DNA of 64,000 nt from Novosphingobium silvae (GCF_009856825.1 NZ_WVTD01000008.1:1-64000); one strand, 5' to 3'; shown: positions 18,257-27,451, numbered from the stretch's first letter. The notes: a model not told the origin generated them from the sequence alone. Program-made: numbers and translations.

Positions 18257-19096
18257 TCAGCCGAAGCGATAGCCCGAGATGTCCGCCATCATCACGTTGT
18301 CGCCAAACACCTTGGCACCGGGGGAATCCTCGCCCGCGCCGGCTGCGATCATCAGCGGCAGCAGGTGTTCCTCGCGCGGGTGGGACAGCCGCCCTGCGGG
18401 TGCCTCCGCCCACTCGCGCAGGCTGGCCTCGCGCGTCGGCGGCTCCGCCTCGACAGCGCCCGTCAGCCACTGGTCGAACACAGCAGAGGGCCGCGTGGCG
18501 GCAGGGGTGCGGAAGGCGCGCATGTTGTGGTAGCTCATGCCCGAACCTACGACGAGGATGCCTTCGTCACGCAGCGGCGTCAGCGCGCGGCCGGCGGCCA
18601 GGTGCTCGGCAGGATCGAGATCGGCCTTCAGCGAGAGAGGCACGACAGGGATCGTCGCTTCGGGATCGATCAGCAGGAACGGCACGAATACGCCATGGTC
18701 GAACCCGCGCGATGGATCGGTGCGCGCAGGAAGGCCAGCGCCGTTCAGCAGCGAGACCACCCGCTCTGCCAGTCGGGGGGAGCCCGGGGCGGGATACTGC
18801 AACTGGTAGGTATGCGCCGGGAAGCCGTAATAGTCGTAGATCATGCCCGGCTCGTCCGCGCTCGACGCGGTGAAGGCAGGTTCCTCCCAGTGCCCGGAGA
18901 CGACCACGATGCCCCTGGGCTTTTCCGGCAAGGTGGAAACAAGCGCGCGCAACCACGCCTCGGTCTTGTCCCAAGTGTCCGCCGGTCCGCCCATCACCGA
19001 CCAGTCCATGAAGAAACAGGGACCGCCGCCATGGGGGATGAAGAACGTCGGCATCCTGCCCCCGGAAGCCGTAATCTCCGTCGTCTGTGCATTCAT
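18257..19096 (-). CDS. LigB/DODA-type class III extradiol dioxygenase
   Basis: A 279-residue enzyme of the LigB superfamily (4,5-DOPA dioxygenase-like), which opens aromatic diols using non-heme iron. Likely metal ligands are His in FFIPHGGGP, His in VVSGHWEEP, and His in GFDHGVFVPF and SGMSYHNMR. The start is the ATG for MNAQTTEITA; upstream codons are non-coding in character. The gene is divergent from the MFS gene (218 nt), with the AtzG-like gene 109 nt downstream. Ring substrate unknown. Confidence 0.88.
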   Translation of the reverse strand: MNAQTTEITASGGRMPTFFIPHGGGPCFFMDWSVMGGPADTWDKTEAWLRALVSTLPEKPRGIVVVSGHWEEPAFTASSADEPGMIYDYYGFPAHTYQLQYPAPGSPRLAERVVSLLNGAGLPARTDPSRGFDHGVFVPFLLIDPEATIPVVPLSLKADLDPAEHLAAGRALTPLRDEGILVVGSGMSYHNMRAFRTPAATRPSAVFDQWLTGAVEAEPPTREASLREWAEAPAGRLSHPREEHLLPLMIAAGAGEDSPGAKVFGDNVMMADISGYRFG

Positions 19097-19314
19097 CGCC
19101 GCGAATCGTCCCTTGTTGATTTCCGGCCAGCTTTCCCTCGGCACCCATGCGAAGGCCCTGGTGGATGATGTCGGCAAGTTCGGATTGGCAGTGCGCGCAT
19201 GCAAGTGCGCAGAGTTGATGCGCCGCGAAGGAATTGTTGCAGCCGCGTTATAATCGCTTGGGATCGGCTGCCGGAGCGCTTTTACTTGGCGAAATTCGGA
19301 TCTGGAGACCCGCA

Positions 19315-20604
19315 ATGCCCACCGCTGCCCGAGATCCCGCCGCGACCCGTCTGGCGATTGCCGCCACCACCGGCAACCTCGTATGCGTAACCGCCGCGAT
19401 CAGCGCCACTTTCGGCACGTTCCTGGTGCCGCTGTCGCAGGATCTGGGCTGGTCCCGCGCGGCGGTGTCCGGCGTGCTCGGGCTCATCGCCATCGTCGCC
19501 GCCGTGAGCTACCCGCTGATCGGCCGCATGATGGACAGGCTGGGCGCACGCGCATTCATCCTGGGCGGCAACCTGATGCTGGGGCTCCTCATCATCAGCC
19601 TTTCGCAAACCACCGGCAACATCTGGCTGTTCTATGTCCAGTTCGGCGCCATCGGCCTTGCCGGGGCCACCTGCGCCTCCCCCATGATCGCGAAGATCGT
19701 CTCCAACTGGTTCGACCAGCGACGCGGGCTCATGCTGGGGGTGACGGCGGGCGTGGGCAACGGAGTGGGGGCCACGCTGATGCCGGTGGTGGCAGGGGTG
19801 CTGCTGCCGCTGCTGGGCTGGCGCGCCACGTATGGCACCATCGGGCTCATCGTGATCCTCGTGGGCTTCCCGGTCATGTGGCTGTGGCTGCACGACACGC
19901 CCGCCCACGCGGCGCGAACGCGTGCTCCCGAACCGGCGCGGGCTCCCGTAATGGAAGGCATGACCCTGCGCGAGGCCATGGCGACGCGCCACTTCTGGGT
20001 GCTGCTCACGGCGGTGGCCAGCGGCGCAGGGGGAATGACCGCCGTGTTCACGCATGTCGTCCCGATGATGACCGACCGGGGCTTCGGCCTCGCCGAGGCC
20101 ACCGCCACGATAGCCACCTTCGCACTCGTCACCGCCGCGTGGCAGGTGGTGACCGGCGGCTTGCTCGACCGCCTGCGCACGCCGCTGCTCGTGGTTCCGA
20201 TGTACGGGGCCGCGATCGCGGGCGTCGCGCTGCTTCAGTTCGGCCAGGGCAGCCTGGCGATGAGCATGGCCGGCGTCCTCCTCGGCATCGGCATGGGGGC
20301 GGAGTACGGCGCGCTCTCCTACTTCTGCTCGCGCTACTTCGGCCTGAAGCACTTCGGTTCGATCAACTCGGTGCTCTATTCGGCGGTCATCCTTGCCCAG
20401 GGCCTCACCCCCGCAGCCATGGACCTAAGCTATGGGCGTACCGGCTCGTACGACCAGGCATCGATCGCGATCATCACGGTTCTGGGCGCGGGCATGGGGC
20501 TTCTCCTGCTGCTTCCCGGCATCGGTCAGGACGGCCGCGTCAGGCTGCGCAGCCGCAGCGGGATCGCGGATGCTCCTGCCGACATGGCGCTGAGCGCCGG
20601 CTGA
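19315..20604 (+). CDS. MFS transporter (12 helices)
   Basis: A 429-residue major facilitator permease with the loop motif GRMMDRLGARAFI after helix 2 and about twelve helices. It resembles the monocarboxylate/oxalate-formate type carriers. The ATG at 19315 follows a GGAGA element. It is divergent from the LigB dioxygenase, so it probably imports or exports the compound handled by the surrounding catabolic genes. Which compound cannot be inferred from the sequence. Confidence 0.88.
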   Translation: MPTAARDPAATRLAIAATTGNLVCVTAAISATFGTFLVPLSQDLGWSRAAVSGVLGLIAIVAAVSYPLIGRMMDRLGARAFILGGNLMLGLLIISLSQTTGNIWLFYVQFGAIGLAGATCASPMIAKIVSNWFDQRRGLMLGVTAGVGNGVGATLMPVVAGVLLPLLGWRATYGTIGLIVILVGFPVMWLWLHDTPAHAARTRAPEPARAPVMEGMTLREAMATRHFWVLLTAVASGAGGMTAVFTHVVPMMTDRGFGLAEATATIATFALVTAAWQVVTGGLLDRLRTPLLVVPMYGAAIAGVALLQFGQGSLAMSMAGVLLGIGMGAEYGALSYFCSRYFGLKHFGSINSVLYSAVILAQGLTPAAMDLSYGRTGSYDQASIAIITVLGAGMGLLLLLPGIGQDGRVRLRSRSGIADAPADMALSAG

Positions 20605-20613
20605 CGTGACGGG

Positions 20614-21489
20614 TCAGGCCTCTACGCTGCAGGCCCTGACCCGGTCGATGGACGACAGGCTCTCGGCGACCCAGCGATCGAACGCTTCCAACAGCACGGG
20701 ACAGGCTTCCACATAGTCACCCGGCCGGTCCGAGAGCGTCACGTATCTCCGCTCGGCAGCGCGCACCATGACGTTCTTCACGTGGGTGCGCGACACTCCG
20801 GCATGCTGCGCCGCCCGCGAATAGAAGCCCGCGCCGGTCCGGTTGTCTGCACGGCCGCGGATGAACTGCATGAAGACCATGAGCACCCGGAAGCCGACCG
20901 TTTCCTGCACGAAATAATCCATCGGCGGATTGGCGCTCATGATCTGGTTGGCGATGGCCAGCGTCTTCAGGCCGGCGAGGCGGAAGGCACGCTGGTACGC
21001 CCGGTCGTGGACGAGGGCGGGCGTGTAGTCCACGTGCGGGCACAGGATCGGCAGGGGCGCATGGAAAACGCGGATCCATTCGCAGTCGGCAAGGATGGCG
21101 CGCGGCGTCGCGCGCATCAGCCGGACCCGCCCATCGTGCAGAGCGGGCGTGCTTTCCAGAAGGCCGTCCCGCCGCAGGTTCGCGACGGCATCGACGATCC
21201 GGCGGCCCGGAGCGATCCCCATCTTCGGCAGGATGTCGTTCAGCAATCGCATCGTTACGCCGCCGGACGGATCGTGCGGTTCGCGAGCGGCATCGAGCGA
21301 GACGATCAGCATGAACATGACGCCGCGCTGGTACTCGATCAGGCTACGCAGCCGCCGGTCATTGAAATACAGCCCCGCGAGGCCATCCACAAGGATCGAC
21401 CTTGCACGAGCGAACTGCGGGTGCTCGCGCACGGCTCTGACCGAGATGTGATCTATCTTGGAATCACCTGTTCTCCAGTCCCGCTGCAT
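20614..21489 (-). CDS. Putative winged-helix regulatory protein
   Basis: A roughly 291-residue soluble protein that I do not recognise as a named family. The C-terminal third contains a helix-turn-helix-like segment (SRAAQHAGVSRTHVKNVM) followed by a wing-like RRYVTLSDRPG, and an N-terminal segment (MRLLNDILPKMGIAPGRRIVD then LRRDGLLE) looks like a second winged helix. It may be a MarR-like or two-domain regulator. The start could be the ATG at 21489 or one 48 nt upstream; neither has a strong ribosome binding site. It lies convergent to the MFS gene. Confidence 0.6.
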   Translation of the reverse strand: MQRDWRTGDSKIDHISVRAVREHPQFARARSILVDGLAGLYFNDRRLRSLIEYQRGVMFMLIVSLDAAREPHDPSGGVTMRLLNDILPKMGIAPGRRIVDAVANLRRDGLLESTPALHDGRVRLMRATPRAILADCEWIRVFHAPLPILCPHVDYTPALVHDRAYQRAFRLAGLKTLAIANQIMSANPPMDYFVQETVGFRVLMVFMQFIRGRADNRTGAGFYSRAAQHAGVSRTHVKNVMVRAAERRYVTLSDRPGDYVEACPVLLEAFDRWVAESLSSIDRVRACSVEA

Positions 21490-21673
21490 GTGCGTGCGTT
21501 GCCCCGTCGAACTCGCCGTCGCCACTCTGGCCGGCATGAACCGGCCATCGCGCCGATGTCCTCACGGTCATCGTCAGGATCCCGCCGACGGCTGAGCGCC
21601 GTCCCGCGCCGCCTTAGCCAGCGGCTCCCCTGCGGCGCAGTGAAAATTTTGAAATCAGGCAGGTTCTGGCGTC

Positions 21674-21708
21674 AAAAAAAGCCCGGCGACCTTGCGGCTG
21701 CCGGGCTT
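21674..21708 (-). terminator. Intrinsic terminator, distal copy
   Basis: On the minus strand AAGCCCGGC and GCCGGGCTT form a 9-bp stem with a 12-nt loop, followed by a run of seven T. It lies 130 nt beyond another terminator of similar stem, so it may end a separate short RNA or back up termination of the formamidase mRNA. Confidence 0.85.
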
Positions 21709-21837
21709 CAAGGAAAAAAGGCGGATGTGCATCCTGCCTTCGGGTCGCAAGGGCGCGCATACCCGGCCCGTAACTCTGCGCAACGAAACAATTCCGTTGT
21801 ATTTTCATGGCCCATGCTCCCGTGCAGAACAGACCGC

Positions 21838-21869
21838 AAAAAAGAGCCCGGCCTTGTGGGGCCGGGCTC
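21838..21869 (-). terminator. Intrinsic terminator of the formamidase gene
   Basis: On the minus strand GAGCCCGGCC and GGCCGGGCTC form a perfect 10-bp stem with a 6-nt loop, followed by six T. It begins 34 nt after the formamidase stop. Confidence 0.9.
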
Positions 21870-21902
21870 CAGTGTGCGCCGTCGGGGCCTGGTGAAATCG
21901 TG

Positions 21903-23009
21903 TCAGAAAAGGTCGCTTCGCGGCGGATCCTTGACCGTGCCCTTGGCCGGGAACATCCGTCGTTCGATGCGCGCGTGCACGCCCAGAGTGCCGTCCACGA
22001 CCTGGGTGATACCGAAGTCTGCGGCCACGCTCATGAGCGAATAGGCATCGTTCTTGCTGAGGCCCTGCTGCTCGTGAAGCAGGTGCAGCATGTCCATCGA
22101 GCAGTTCTTCATCGCCTGGTCGAGGTCTTCGCCAAATCCGTGCACGATCCAGTTCTCGGGCGTTTCCAGCAGCGGCGAGGGGAAATCGAAGTCCTTGCGC
22201 AGGATGATCTGGAACAGGCAGTCGAGCGACGCCTCGATGGCGGTGCCGCTGATTTCCCCGTCACCCTGGCTGACGTGCGGATCGCCGATCGAGAACAGGC
22301 CGCCTTTCACCTGGCACTTGTAGAACATCGTCGAGCCGGCACCGATGCGCCAGTTGTCGATGTTGCCGCCGTGAAGCCCGGGGGGAATGGTGGAGACGGG
22401 TTCGCCGACGGCCGGCGCCACGCCCGCTGTGCCCAGGTGCGGGCGGGCCGGGATGGTGATGCCGGGAAGCGCGGGATGGCGGTCGCACGAAGGGCAGTTG
22501 GTGATCGTGCCGGGGACCAGGTAATCGCCCCTGAAGTCGTAGGCGTAGAGCGCGTGCGCGGTGTTGGCCACGGGATCGAGTTCGTAGATCGTGACCCGCT
22601 CCTGCTTGCCGAACTCCTCGTAGAGGTGCCCCCAGTTGGCAGCGAGGTTCGAGCCGTAGTTGTTGCGCGGCACCATCTGCAGGTACCGCACTTCGATCAT
22701 GTCGCCAGGCTCTGCCCCTTCGATGTAGATCGGGCCGGTCATGATGTGGACGCCGGGCGCGCGGCTCGCCGGATCGACCTCGCGGAAGATGCGCTCGATA
22801 CCTTCGTCGAACATCAGTTCAGGTGCGTCCCCCGCATGGTGCGTGACGGCTTCTGCATGCACCAGATCGCCGCTCCTGATCGTCAGGGCCGGTTTGATCT
22901 CGGGCGAGAAGTACCCCCAGTGGATGGTCTCGGGCGTGGCCTTGAGATGCCAGATCGCCGAAGGCCGCACTTGCGCCTTCGGTGAACTGAGAGTGGTGAC
23001 CGAAGCCAT
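21903..23009 (-). CDS. Acetamidase/formamidase (FmdA family), stand-alone
   Basis: A 368-residue cytoplasmic amidase likely to hydrolyse formamide or small amides to the acid and ammonia. Family motifs are TIHWGYFSPEIKPAL, THHAGDAPE, GGNIDNWRIGAGST, SIGDPHVSQGDGEISGTA and DFGITQVVDG. The ATG at 23009 has AAAGGGG upstream. It has its own terminator. A second copy is fused to an AraC domain at 25109; the two differ enough to be distinct paralogues. Acts probably on formamide released by ring cleavage (inference). Confidence 0.92.
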   Translation of the reverse strand: MASVTTLSSPKAQVRPSAIWHLKATPETIHWGYFSPEIKPALTIRSGDLVHAEAVTHHAGDAPELMFDEGIERIFREVDPASRAPGVHIMTGPIYIEGAEPGDMIEVRYLQMVPRNNYGSNLAANWGHLYEEFGKQERVTIYELDPVANTAHALYAYDFRGDYLVPGTITNCPSCDRHPALPGITIPARPHLGTAGVAPAVGEPVSTIPPGLHGGNIDNWRIGAGSTMFYKCQVKGGLFSIGDPHVSQGDGEISGTAIEASLDCLFQIILRKDFDFPSPLLETPENWIVHGFGEDLDQAMKNCSMDMLHLLHEQQGLSKNDAYSLMSVAADFGITQVVDGTLGVHARIERRMFPAKGTVKDPPRSDLF

Positions 23010-23204
23010 GCATTGCCCCTTTGCTGTGTCAGGATCGAGGCCACACCTTCAAACGCCAGAGGCACGGGGTCTTGGCCGTCAGCGCACTGGAACTTGGCGC
23101 GCGGTCGGGTCGGCCAGGCGCCGTCAAGAAAGCGGACGCATGCCGCCAAGAGCGCTGCCATCGAATGGCGCAGACCCGGGGCTCACCGAATAGGGGAAGC
23201 CTCG

Positions 23205-23690
23205 ATGCCCAACACGCTCATCTTCGTCGACCTTCCGGCAGACGATCCGGCCGCCGCAGGCCGGTTCTATGCCGAAGTCTTTGGCTGGCGCGACGATCAC
23301 AAGCCGGAAGGGCTCTACCACCGCATGGTGCCGGGCGGGATGTTCCCCAACCCCGACGGCAGCGACAGCCAGATCGGCAACCTTCACCTCGGCATTTTCA
23401 ACCCGGCCGATGCCCGCCCGCATCCCGAGGCCGCAGGCGTGGAGCCGCGCACCATCTCCACCCACGGGCGCAAGCCGCGCATCTGGGTGCTGATCAGCGA
23501 CGACGACACCCCCGAGCGCATCCTGTCCGCCGCCGAGGAGCGCGGTGCGACAGTGCTGTGGCGCAATCACTTCTGGGGGACGTTCAACGGCCTCAACCAT
23601 GCCTTTCGCGACCCTTGGGGTAACGAGATCATCCTGTGGGGCAAGGCAGGCGACCCGCCCGCCATCCCGGACGGCTACACTCGCGAGTAA
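23205..23690 (+). CDS. VOC/glyoxalase-family protein
   Basis: A 161-residue vicinal-oxygen-chelate fold protein with one visible domain pair (FVDLPADDPAAAGRFYAEVFGW then FRDPWGNEIILWG). The metal ligands of true glyoxalases are not obvious in full, so it may be a dioxygenase, isomerase or binding protein. The ATG at 23205 is preceded by AGGGGA; a longer frame from 23013 would overlap the formamidase leader. The Rieske gene follows after 96 nt. Confidence 0.8.
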   Translation: MPNTLIFVDLPADDPAAAGRFYAEVFGWRDDHKPEGLYHRMVPGGMFPNPDGSDSQIGNLHLGIFNPADARPHPEAAGVEPRTISTHGRKPRIWVLISDDDTPERILSAAEERGATVLWRNHFWGTFNGLNHAFRDPWGNEIILWGKAGDPPAIPDGYTRE

Positions 23691-23786
23691 GCTGTCTCGC
23701 AAATGCAACATTGCCTTCGCGCCTGCAGTATGCAGGAATGAGCAAGGCTCGTGAGAAGCCACAAGAACTGACTCAGGATTGCCGCC

Positions 23787-24992
23787 ATGTCCGCGACCAC
23801 GCTCTCGCCCAAGCTTTCCGACGCCTTCATCGAATCCCTGTCCGCATCGGCGGTCGCGCTTGAGGATGCGGTGACGCTGCCGCCTTCGTGCTACACCTCG
23901 AAGGAATTCTACGAGTTCGAGAAGGAAGCGCTCTACTATCGCGAGTGGCAGTGCGTGGGGCGGGAAGACTGGATTCCCGAACCTGGCGACTTCTTCACGA
24001 CCCGCACGGTGAACGAGCCCATCATCGTGGCGCGCAACCTTGAGGGAGAGGTCCGCGCGATGTCGGCGGTGTGCCAGCACCGCGCCATGCTGGTGGCCGA
24101 GGGCAGCGGCTCGGCGCGAGGGTTCCTGTGCCCCTACCATCACTGGAGCTACTCGCTGGACGGCACCCTCGTCGCCGCGCCCGCCATGAACAAGACCTGC
24201 AACTTCGACCGCAAGGCCAATAGCCTGCCCCGTTTCGCGGTGGAGATCTGGAACGGGTTCGTCTTCGTCAACTTCGACGAGAACGCAGCCCCCCTCGCCC
24301 CGCGACTGGCGGACGTCGCCGCAGCGATCGCCGGGTACGACCTTGCCAGCGCCGAAGGTCCGAAGCCAGAGGCGGGCGCCCGGCTTCCCTGGAACTGGAA
24401 GGTCATGTTCGAGAACAATAACGACGGCTATCACGCCAGCCGTCTCCACGCAGGCCCCCTCCACGACTTCGTGCCTTCGGGCAAGGCCGAGTTCCCGCAC
24501 TCGGACCCGGAGGATGCGGGCTTCCTGCGCTACAACGGCACCCTGCACCCGGACGCAAGCTTCAACGCCACCCAGCGCGCGGTCCTGCCGATCTTCCCGG
24601 GCCTCTCCGACGAGGCGCGCCACCGCATGACATTCGCCAACGTCCCGCCCTCGCTCAGCCTCATCATGATGAGCGACATGGTGATCTACCTCATCCTGCG
24701 TCCGGACGGGCCGGAATCGCTGGAGATGGACACCGGCCTGCTCTTCGCGCCCGGGGCGATGAAGGACCCCACCTTCGACCACAAGCTGGACATGAACATG
24801 CGGGCCACATCGCACATCATCGCGCAGGACTTCCACGTCGATGAACTGGTGCAGGAAGGGCTTCGCTCGCGCTTCGCTCCGCGCGGCCGCTACTCGTGGC
24901 AGGAGGGTGCGCAGGGACAGTTCAACAAGTGGCTGGTCCATCGCTACCGCAGTGCACACAAGCAACTGGCGGGCGCGGAAATGATCGACTAG
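23787..24992 (+). CDS. Rieske non-heme iron oxygenase alpha subunit
   Basis: A 401-residue terminal oxygenase that hydroxylates or demethylates aromatic or heterocyclic substrates. The Rieske cluster ligands are C96-x-H98 (VCQHRA) and C115-x2-H118 (CPYHHW). The mononuclear iron site has D213, H216 and H221 (NDGYHASRLH). No ferredoxin or reductase gene is adjacent, so electrons must come from elsewhere. It is followed 116 nt later by the AraC-formamidase fusion, with an inverted repeat between them. The substrate is unknown. Confidence 0.9.
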   Translation: MSATTLSPKLSDAFIESLSASAVALEDAVTLPPSCYTSKEFYEFEKEALYYREWQCVGREDWIPEPGDFFTTRTVNEPIIVARNLEGEVRAMSAVCQHRAMLVAEGSGSARGFLCPYHHWSYSLDGTLVAAPAMNKTCNFDRKANSLPRFAVEIWNGFVFVNFDENAAPLAPRLADVAAAIAGYDLASAEGPKPEAGARLPWNWKVMFENNNDGYHASRLHAGPLHDFVPSGKAEFPHSDPEDAGFLRYNGTLHPDASFNATQRAVLPIFPGLSDEARHRMTFANVPPSLSLIMMSDMVIYLILRPDGPESLEMDTGLLFAPGAMKDPTFDHKLDMNMRATSHIIAQDFHVDELVQEGLRSRFAPRGRYSWQEGAQGQFNKWLVHRYRSAHKQLAGAEMID

Positions 24993-25004
24993 GCTATCCT
25001 CTCT

Positions 25005-25050
25005 GGAAGGCTTCGTTGTTGCGCCATTGTCCGCAATGCCGAAGCTTTCC
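25005..25050. repeat. Inverted repeat upstream of the AraC-formamidase gene
   Basis: GGAAGGCTTCG (25005-25015) pairs with CGAAGCTTTCC (25040-25050), 11 bp with one mismatch, with further pairing (TTGCG/CGCAA) inside the loop. No T-run follows, and it lies 58 nt before the regulator-enzyme fusion gene. It could be an attenuating hairpin at the end of the Rieske mRNA or a binding site for the AraC domain. Confidence 0.5.
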
Positions 25051-25108
25051 GAAAGATCCCGGCCACTTCCGGGCTGATTTGCGGGCGCCATAAAAGGATA
25101 ATACCGGC

Positions 25109-27451
25109 ATGACCGGCGTGCGATTGACGACCAACGCCTACCCGCACGACCAACGGCTGCAGGCCTGGCGCTTCGCGCTGCAGCGCGTCAGCGTGGAGCT
25201 CGATTCAGAGAACGAGGAGATCTACGGAGACCTCGTCAGCTTCACCAGCGGCCAGAAGATCCAGTTCACCCGCTGCACCGGCACCGCACAGGGCCTGAAC
25301 CTCGACCTCCGGCAGGAAGCGCGCTGCTTCTGGCTCGTGCTCCTGCTCGAAGGCCGGCTCGTGGCGACGAGCGGCGACAGCGTCATCGAGATCGGCGAAG
25401 GCGACATGGTCTACGGTGGCGGCGACACCCGCTGCCGGATCGGCATGCAGGGCGACTTCCGCATCCTGCTCGTCAAGGTGCCGCACAGCCTGCCGGCGCT
25501 GAAATCCCGTTCGCAACTGCCCACCGAGATCAGCGATCTCGTCGCCGATACGGCGGTCGGGCGGATGATGTCCAGCCTGCTGCGAACGGTCGCGGACACC
25601 ATTCTCGACATCTCGGACGACCAGATCCGCCCCGTCGAACTGGCCCTGCCGGAGATGATCGCGGCCACCCTGCTCGACCGCGCGCCCGCAAAGCAGCTCG
25701 GCGGCGCGGCGGGCGGCCGCGCGGCGATCCTGGAGCGCGTGTTCCAGTCGATAGAGATGCGGCTGTCCGACCCCAACCTCAACACCCACCAGGTGGCGGC
25801 CGAGCACAACATCTCGCCCCGGTACCTGCAGAAGCTGTTCGAATCCCACGGAGAGAGCTTTGGCCACTACGTGAAGCTTCGCAGGCTGGAGCGGTGCCGT
25901 CTCGACCTCGGCAGTCCCCTGCACGCCCAGCGCTCGATCTCGGAGATCCTGTTCCAGTGGGGCTTCAACGACAGCGCCTCGTTCAGCCGGGCATTCCGCG
26001 AACAGTACGGGATGAGCCCGCGCGAATATCGCAAGTCGCCCGAAAGCGTGGGCACCACGCATCAGGCGCCCCGCCGCGGGCGTCCCGAAAAGGCCCGGGA
26101 CGTAAGGCTGGAGAACCGGGCTCCGGCGAGTGTCCTGACGGGCGTCCTGCCAACGGGCGCCTTGCCGACGGGCGAAAGCCTTCCGGCGCTTGACGACGCG
26201 GCGCGCACGCGGCGCCATCATTTCCTTCCGGCCCGGCCCGACACCATCCACTGGGGCTACTTCAGCCGCTCGCTGGCCCCGGCGCTGGAAATCCGCTCGG
26301 GCGACTACGTGACGATCGAGACGCTCACCCACCACGCCAACGACGATGCCGAACGCATGATCGAAGGCGACGCGGCGGCAGAGGCGGTGTTCCACTGGAC
26401 CGCCGACGGCAAGGCGGTGGAAAGGCGCGGCGCTGGCCCCTTCGATGCCTCGGCCCTCGGGCGCGGCCCGGGCGAAGGCTTCGGCGTCCACATCTGTACC
26501 GGCCCGATCGCCGTCGAGGGAGCACGGCCCGGGGACGTCATCGAGGTGAGGATCCTCGACATGGAGGCCCGCCCCAGCCAGAACCCGCGCTTCGCCGGGC
26601 GCTCGTTCGGCAGCAACGTCGCGGCATACTGGGGCTATCACTACAACGACCTGCTGACCGAGCCCAAGCAGCGCGAGGTCATCACGATCTACGAGTTGGA
26701 CGACGAGCCCGGCCGCGCCACGGCGCAAGCGGTTTACTCCTATCGCTGGACACCCCAGACCGACCCCTCCGGCATCGTTCACGAGCGCTACGACTATCCG
26801 GGCGTCCCCGTCGATCCGGAGACGATCACCCGCAACTTCGATGTCCTCCGCGATGTCACGATACCCGTGCGGCCCCACTTCGGGGTCGTCGCGCTGGCGC
26901 CTGCCCATTCTGAGCTGATCGATTCCGTGCCGCCCGCCAATTTCGGAGGCAACATCGACAACTGGCGGCTCGGCGCGGGATCGAGCGTGTTCCTCCCCGT
27001 GGGCGTGGCCGGAGGCCTGCTTTCGATGGGCGATCCCCACGCCAGCCAGGGCGATTCCGAACTTTGCGGGACCGCGATCGAGTGCTCGATGACTGCCGTC
27101 ATCCAGGTCATGCTCCACCCCGCAAAGACCAGCCGCAAGTACATCCGCGACCTTGATTACCCGATGATCGAGACCCGCGACGAGTGGGTGATCCTGGGCT
27201 TTTCCAGCCCGGAGTACCTCAAGGACCTCGGCGCCAACGCACAGAGCGAGGTCTACAAGCAAAGCTCGATCGACCACGCCATGCGCGATGCCTTCCGCAA
27301 GGCGCGCCGCTTTCTCATGACCATCCGCGACCTGACTGAGGACGAGGCGATCTCGCTGCTTTCGGTGGGCGTGGACTTCGGGATCAGCCAGGTGGCCAAC
27401 GGCAACTGGGGCGTCCACGCGGTGATCCGCAAGAGCCTCTTCTCCGCCTGA
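25109..27451 (+). CDS. AraC-family regulator fused to acetamidase/formamidase
   Basis: A 780-residue two-part protein. Residues 1-200 look like an AraC-type sensor domain. Residues about 207-309 are the double helix-turn-helix (NTHQVAAEHNISPRYLQKLF, then SISEILFQWGFNDSASFSRA and GMSPREYR). A Pro/Thr/Gly-repeat linker (TGVLPTGALPTGESLP) leads to a complete FmdA-type enzyme (about 368-780) with DTIHWGYFSRSLAPAL, THHANDD, GGNIDNWRLGAGSS and DPHASQGDSELCGTAIE. The frame is continuous with no stop and no internal ATG near the junction, so it is one polypeptide. Known families are separate proteins; the fusion's role in autoregulated amide turnover is inference. Confidence 0.9.
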   Translation: MTGVRLTTNAYPHDQRLQAWRFALQRVSVELDSENEEIYGDLVSFTSGQKIQFTRCTGTAQGLNLDLRQEARCFWLVLLLEGRLVATSGDSVIEIGEGDMVYGGGDTRCRIGMQGDFRILLVKVPHSLPALKSRSQLPTEISDLVADTAVGRMMSSLLRTVADTILDISDDQIRPVELALPEMIAATLLDRAPAKQLGGAAGGRAAILERVFQSIEMRLSDPNLNTHQVAAEHNISPRYLQKLFESHGESFGHYVKLRRLERCRLDLGSPLHAQRSISEILFQWGFNDSASFSRAFREQYGMSPREYRKSPESVGTTHQAPRRGRPEKARDVRLENRAPASVLTGVLPTGALPTGESLPALDDAARTRRHHFLPARPDTIHWGYFSRSLAPALEIRSGDYVTIETLTHHANDDAERMIEGDAAAEAVFHWTADGKAVERRGAGPFDASALGRGPGEGFGVHICTGPIAVEGARPGDVIEVRILDMEARPSQNPRFAGRSFGSNVAAYWGYHYNDLLTEPKQREVITIYELDDEPGRATAQAVYSYRWTPQTDPSGIVHERYDYPGVPVDPETITRNFDVLRDVTIPVRPHFGVVALAPAHSELIDSVPPANFGGNIDNWRLGAGSSVFLPVGVAGGLLSMGDPHASQGDSELCGTAIECSMTAVIQVMLHPAKTSRKYIRDLDYPMIETRDEWVILGFSSPEYLKDLGANAQSEVYKQSSIDHAMRDAFRKARRFLMTIRDLTEDEAISLLSVGVDFGISQVANGNWGVHAVIRKSLFSA

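Larger units (their letters stand above)
21490..21902. other. Gene-free region holding tandem terminators
   Basis: No convincing protein gene lies between the putative regulator and the formamidase. The notable contents are two minus-strand intrinsic terminators (21674-21708 and 21838-21869) and the 130 nt between them, which includes an AT-rich patch (about 21783-21806). On the minus strand that patch could initiate a short transcript that ends at the first terminator. A 64-residue minus-strand frame there runs through the hairpin and is probably not translated. Confidence 0.5.

Noticed and set aside
16328..19168. 946-codon plus-strand frame opposite the amidohydrolase, amidase and LigB genes
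   Set aside because: It spans three well-supported minus-strand genes and their gaps, and is Arg/Gly/Ala-rich without motifs.
21614..21808. 64-codon minus-strand peptide between the two terminators
   Set aside because: The frame runs through a terminator hairpin and lacks a good ribosome site; a non-coding RNA is more likely.
25205..27418. 737-codon minus-strand frame opposite the AraC-formamidase fusion
   Set aside because: The plus strand carries both AraC and FmdA motifs along its whole length.
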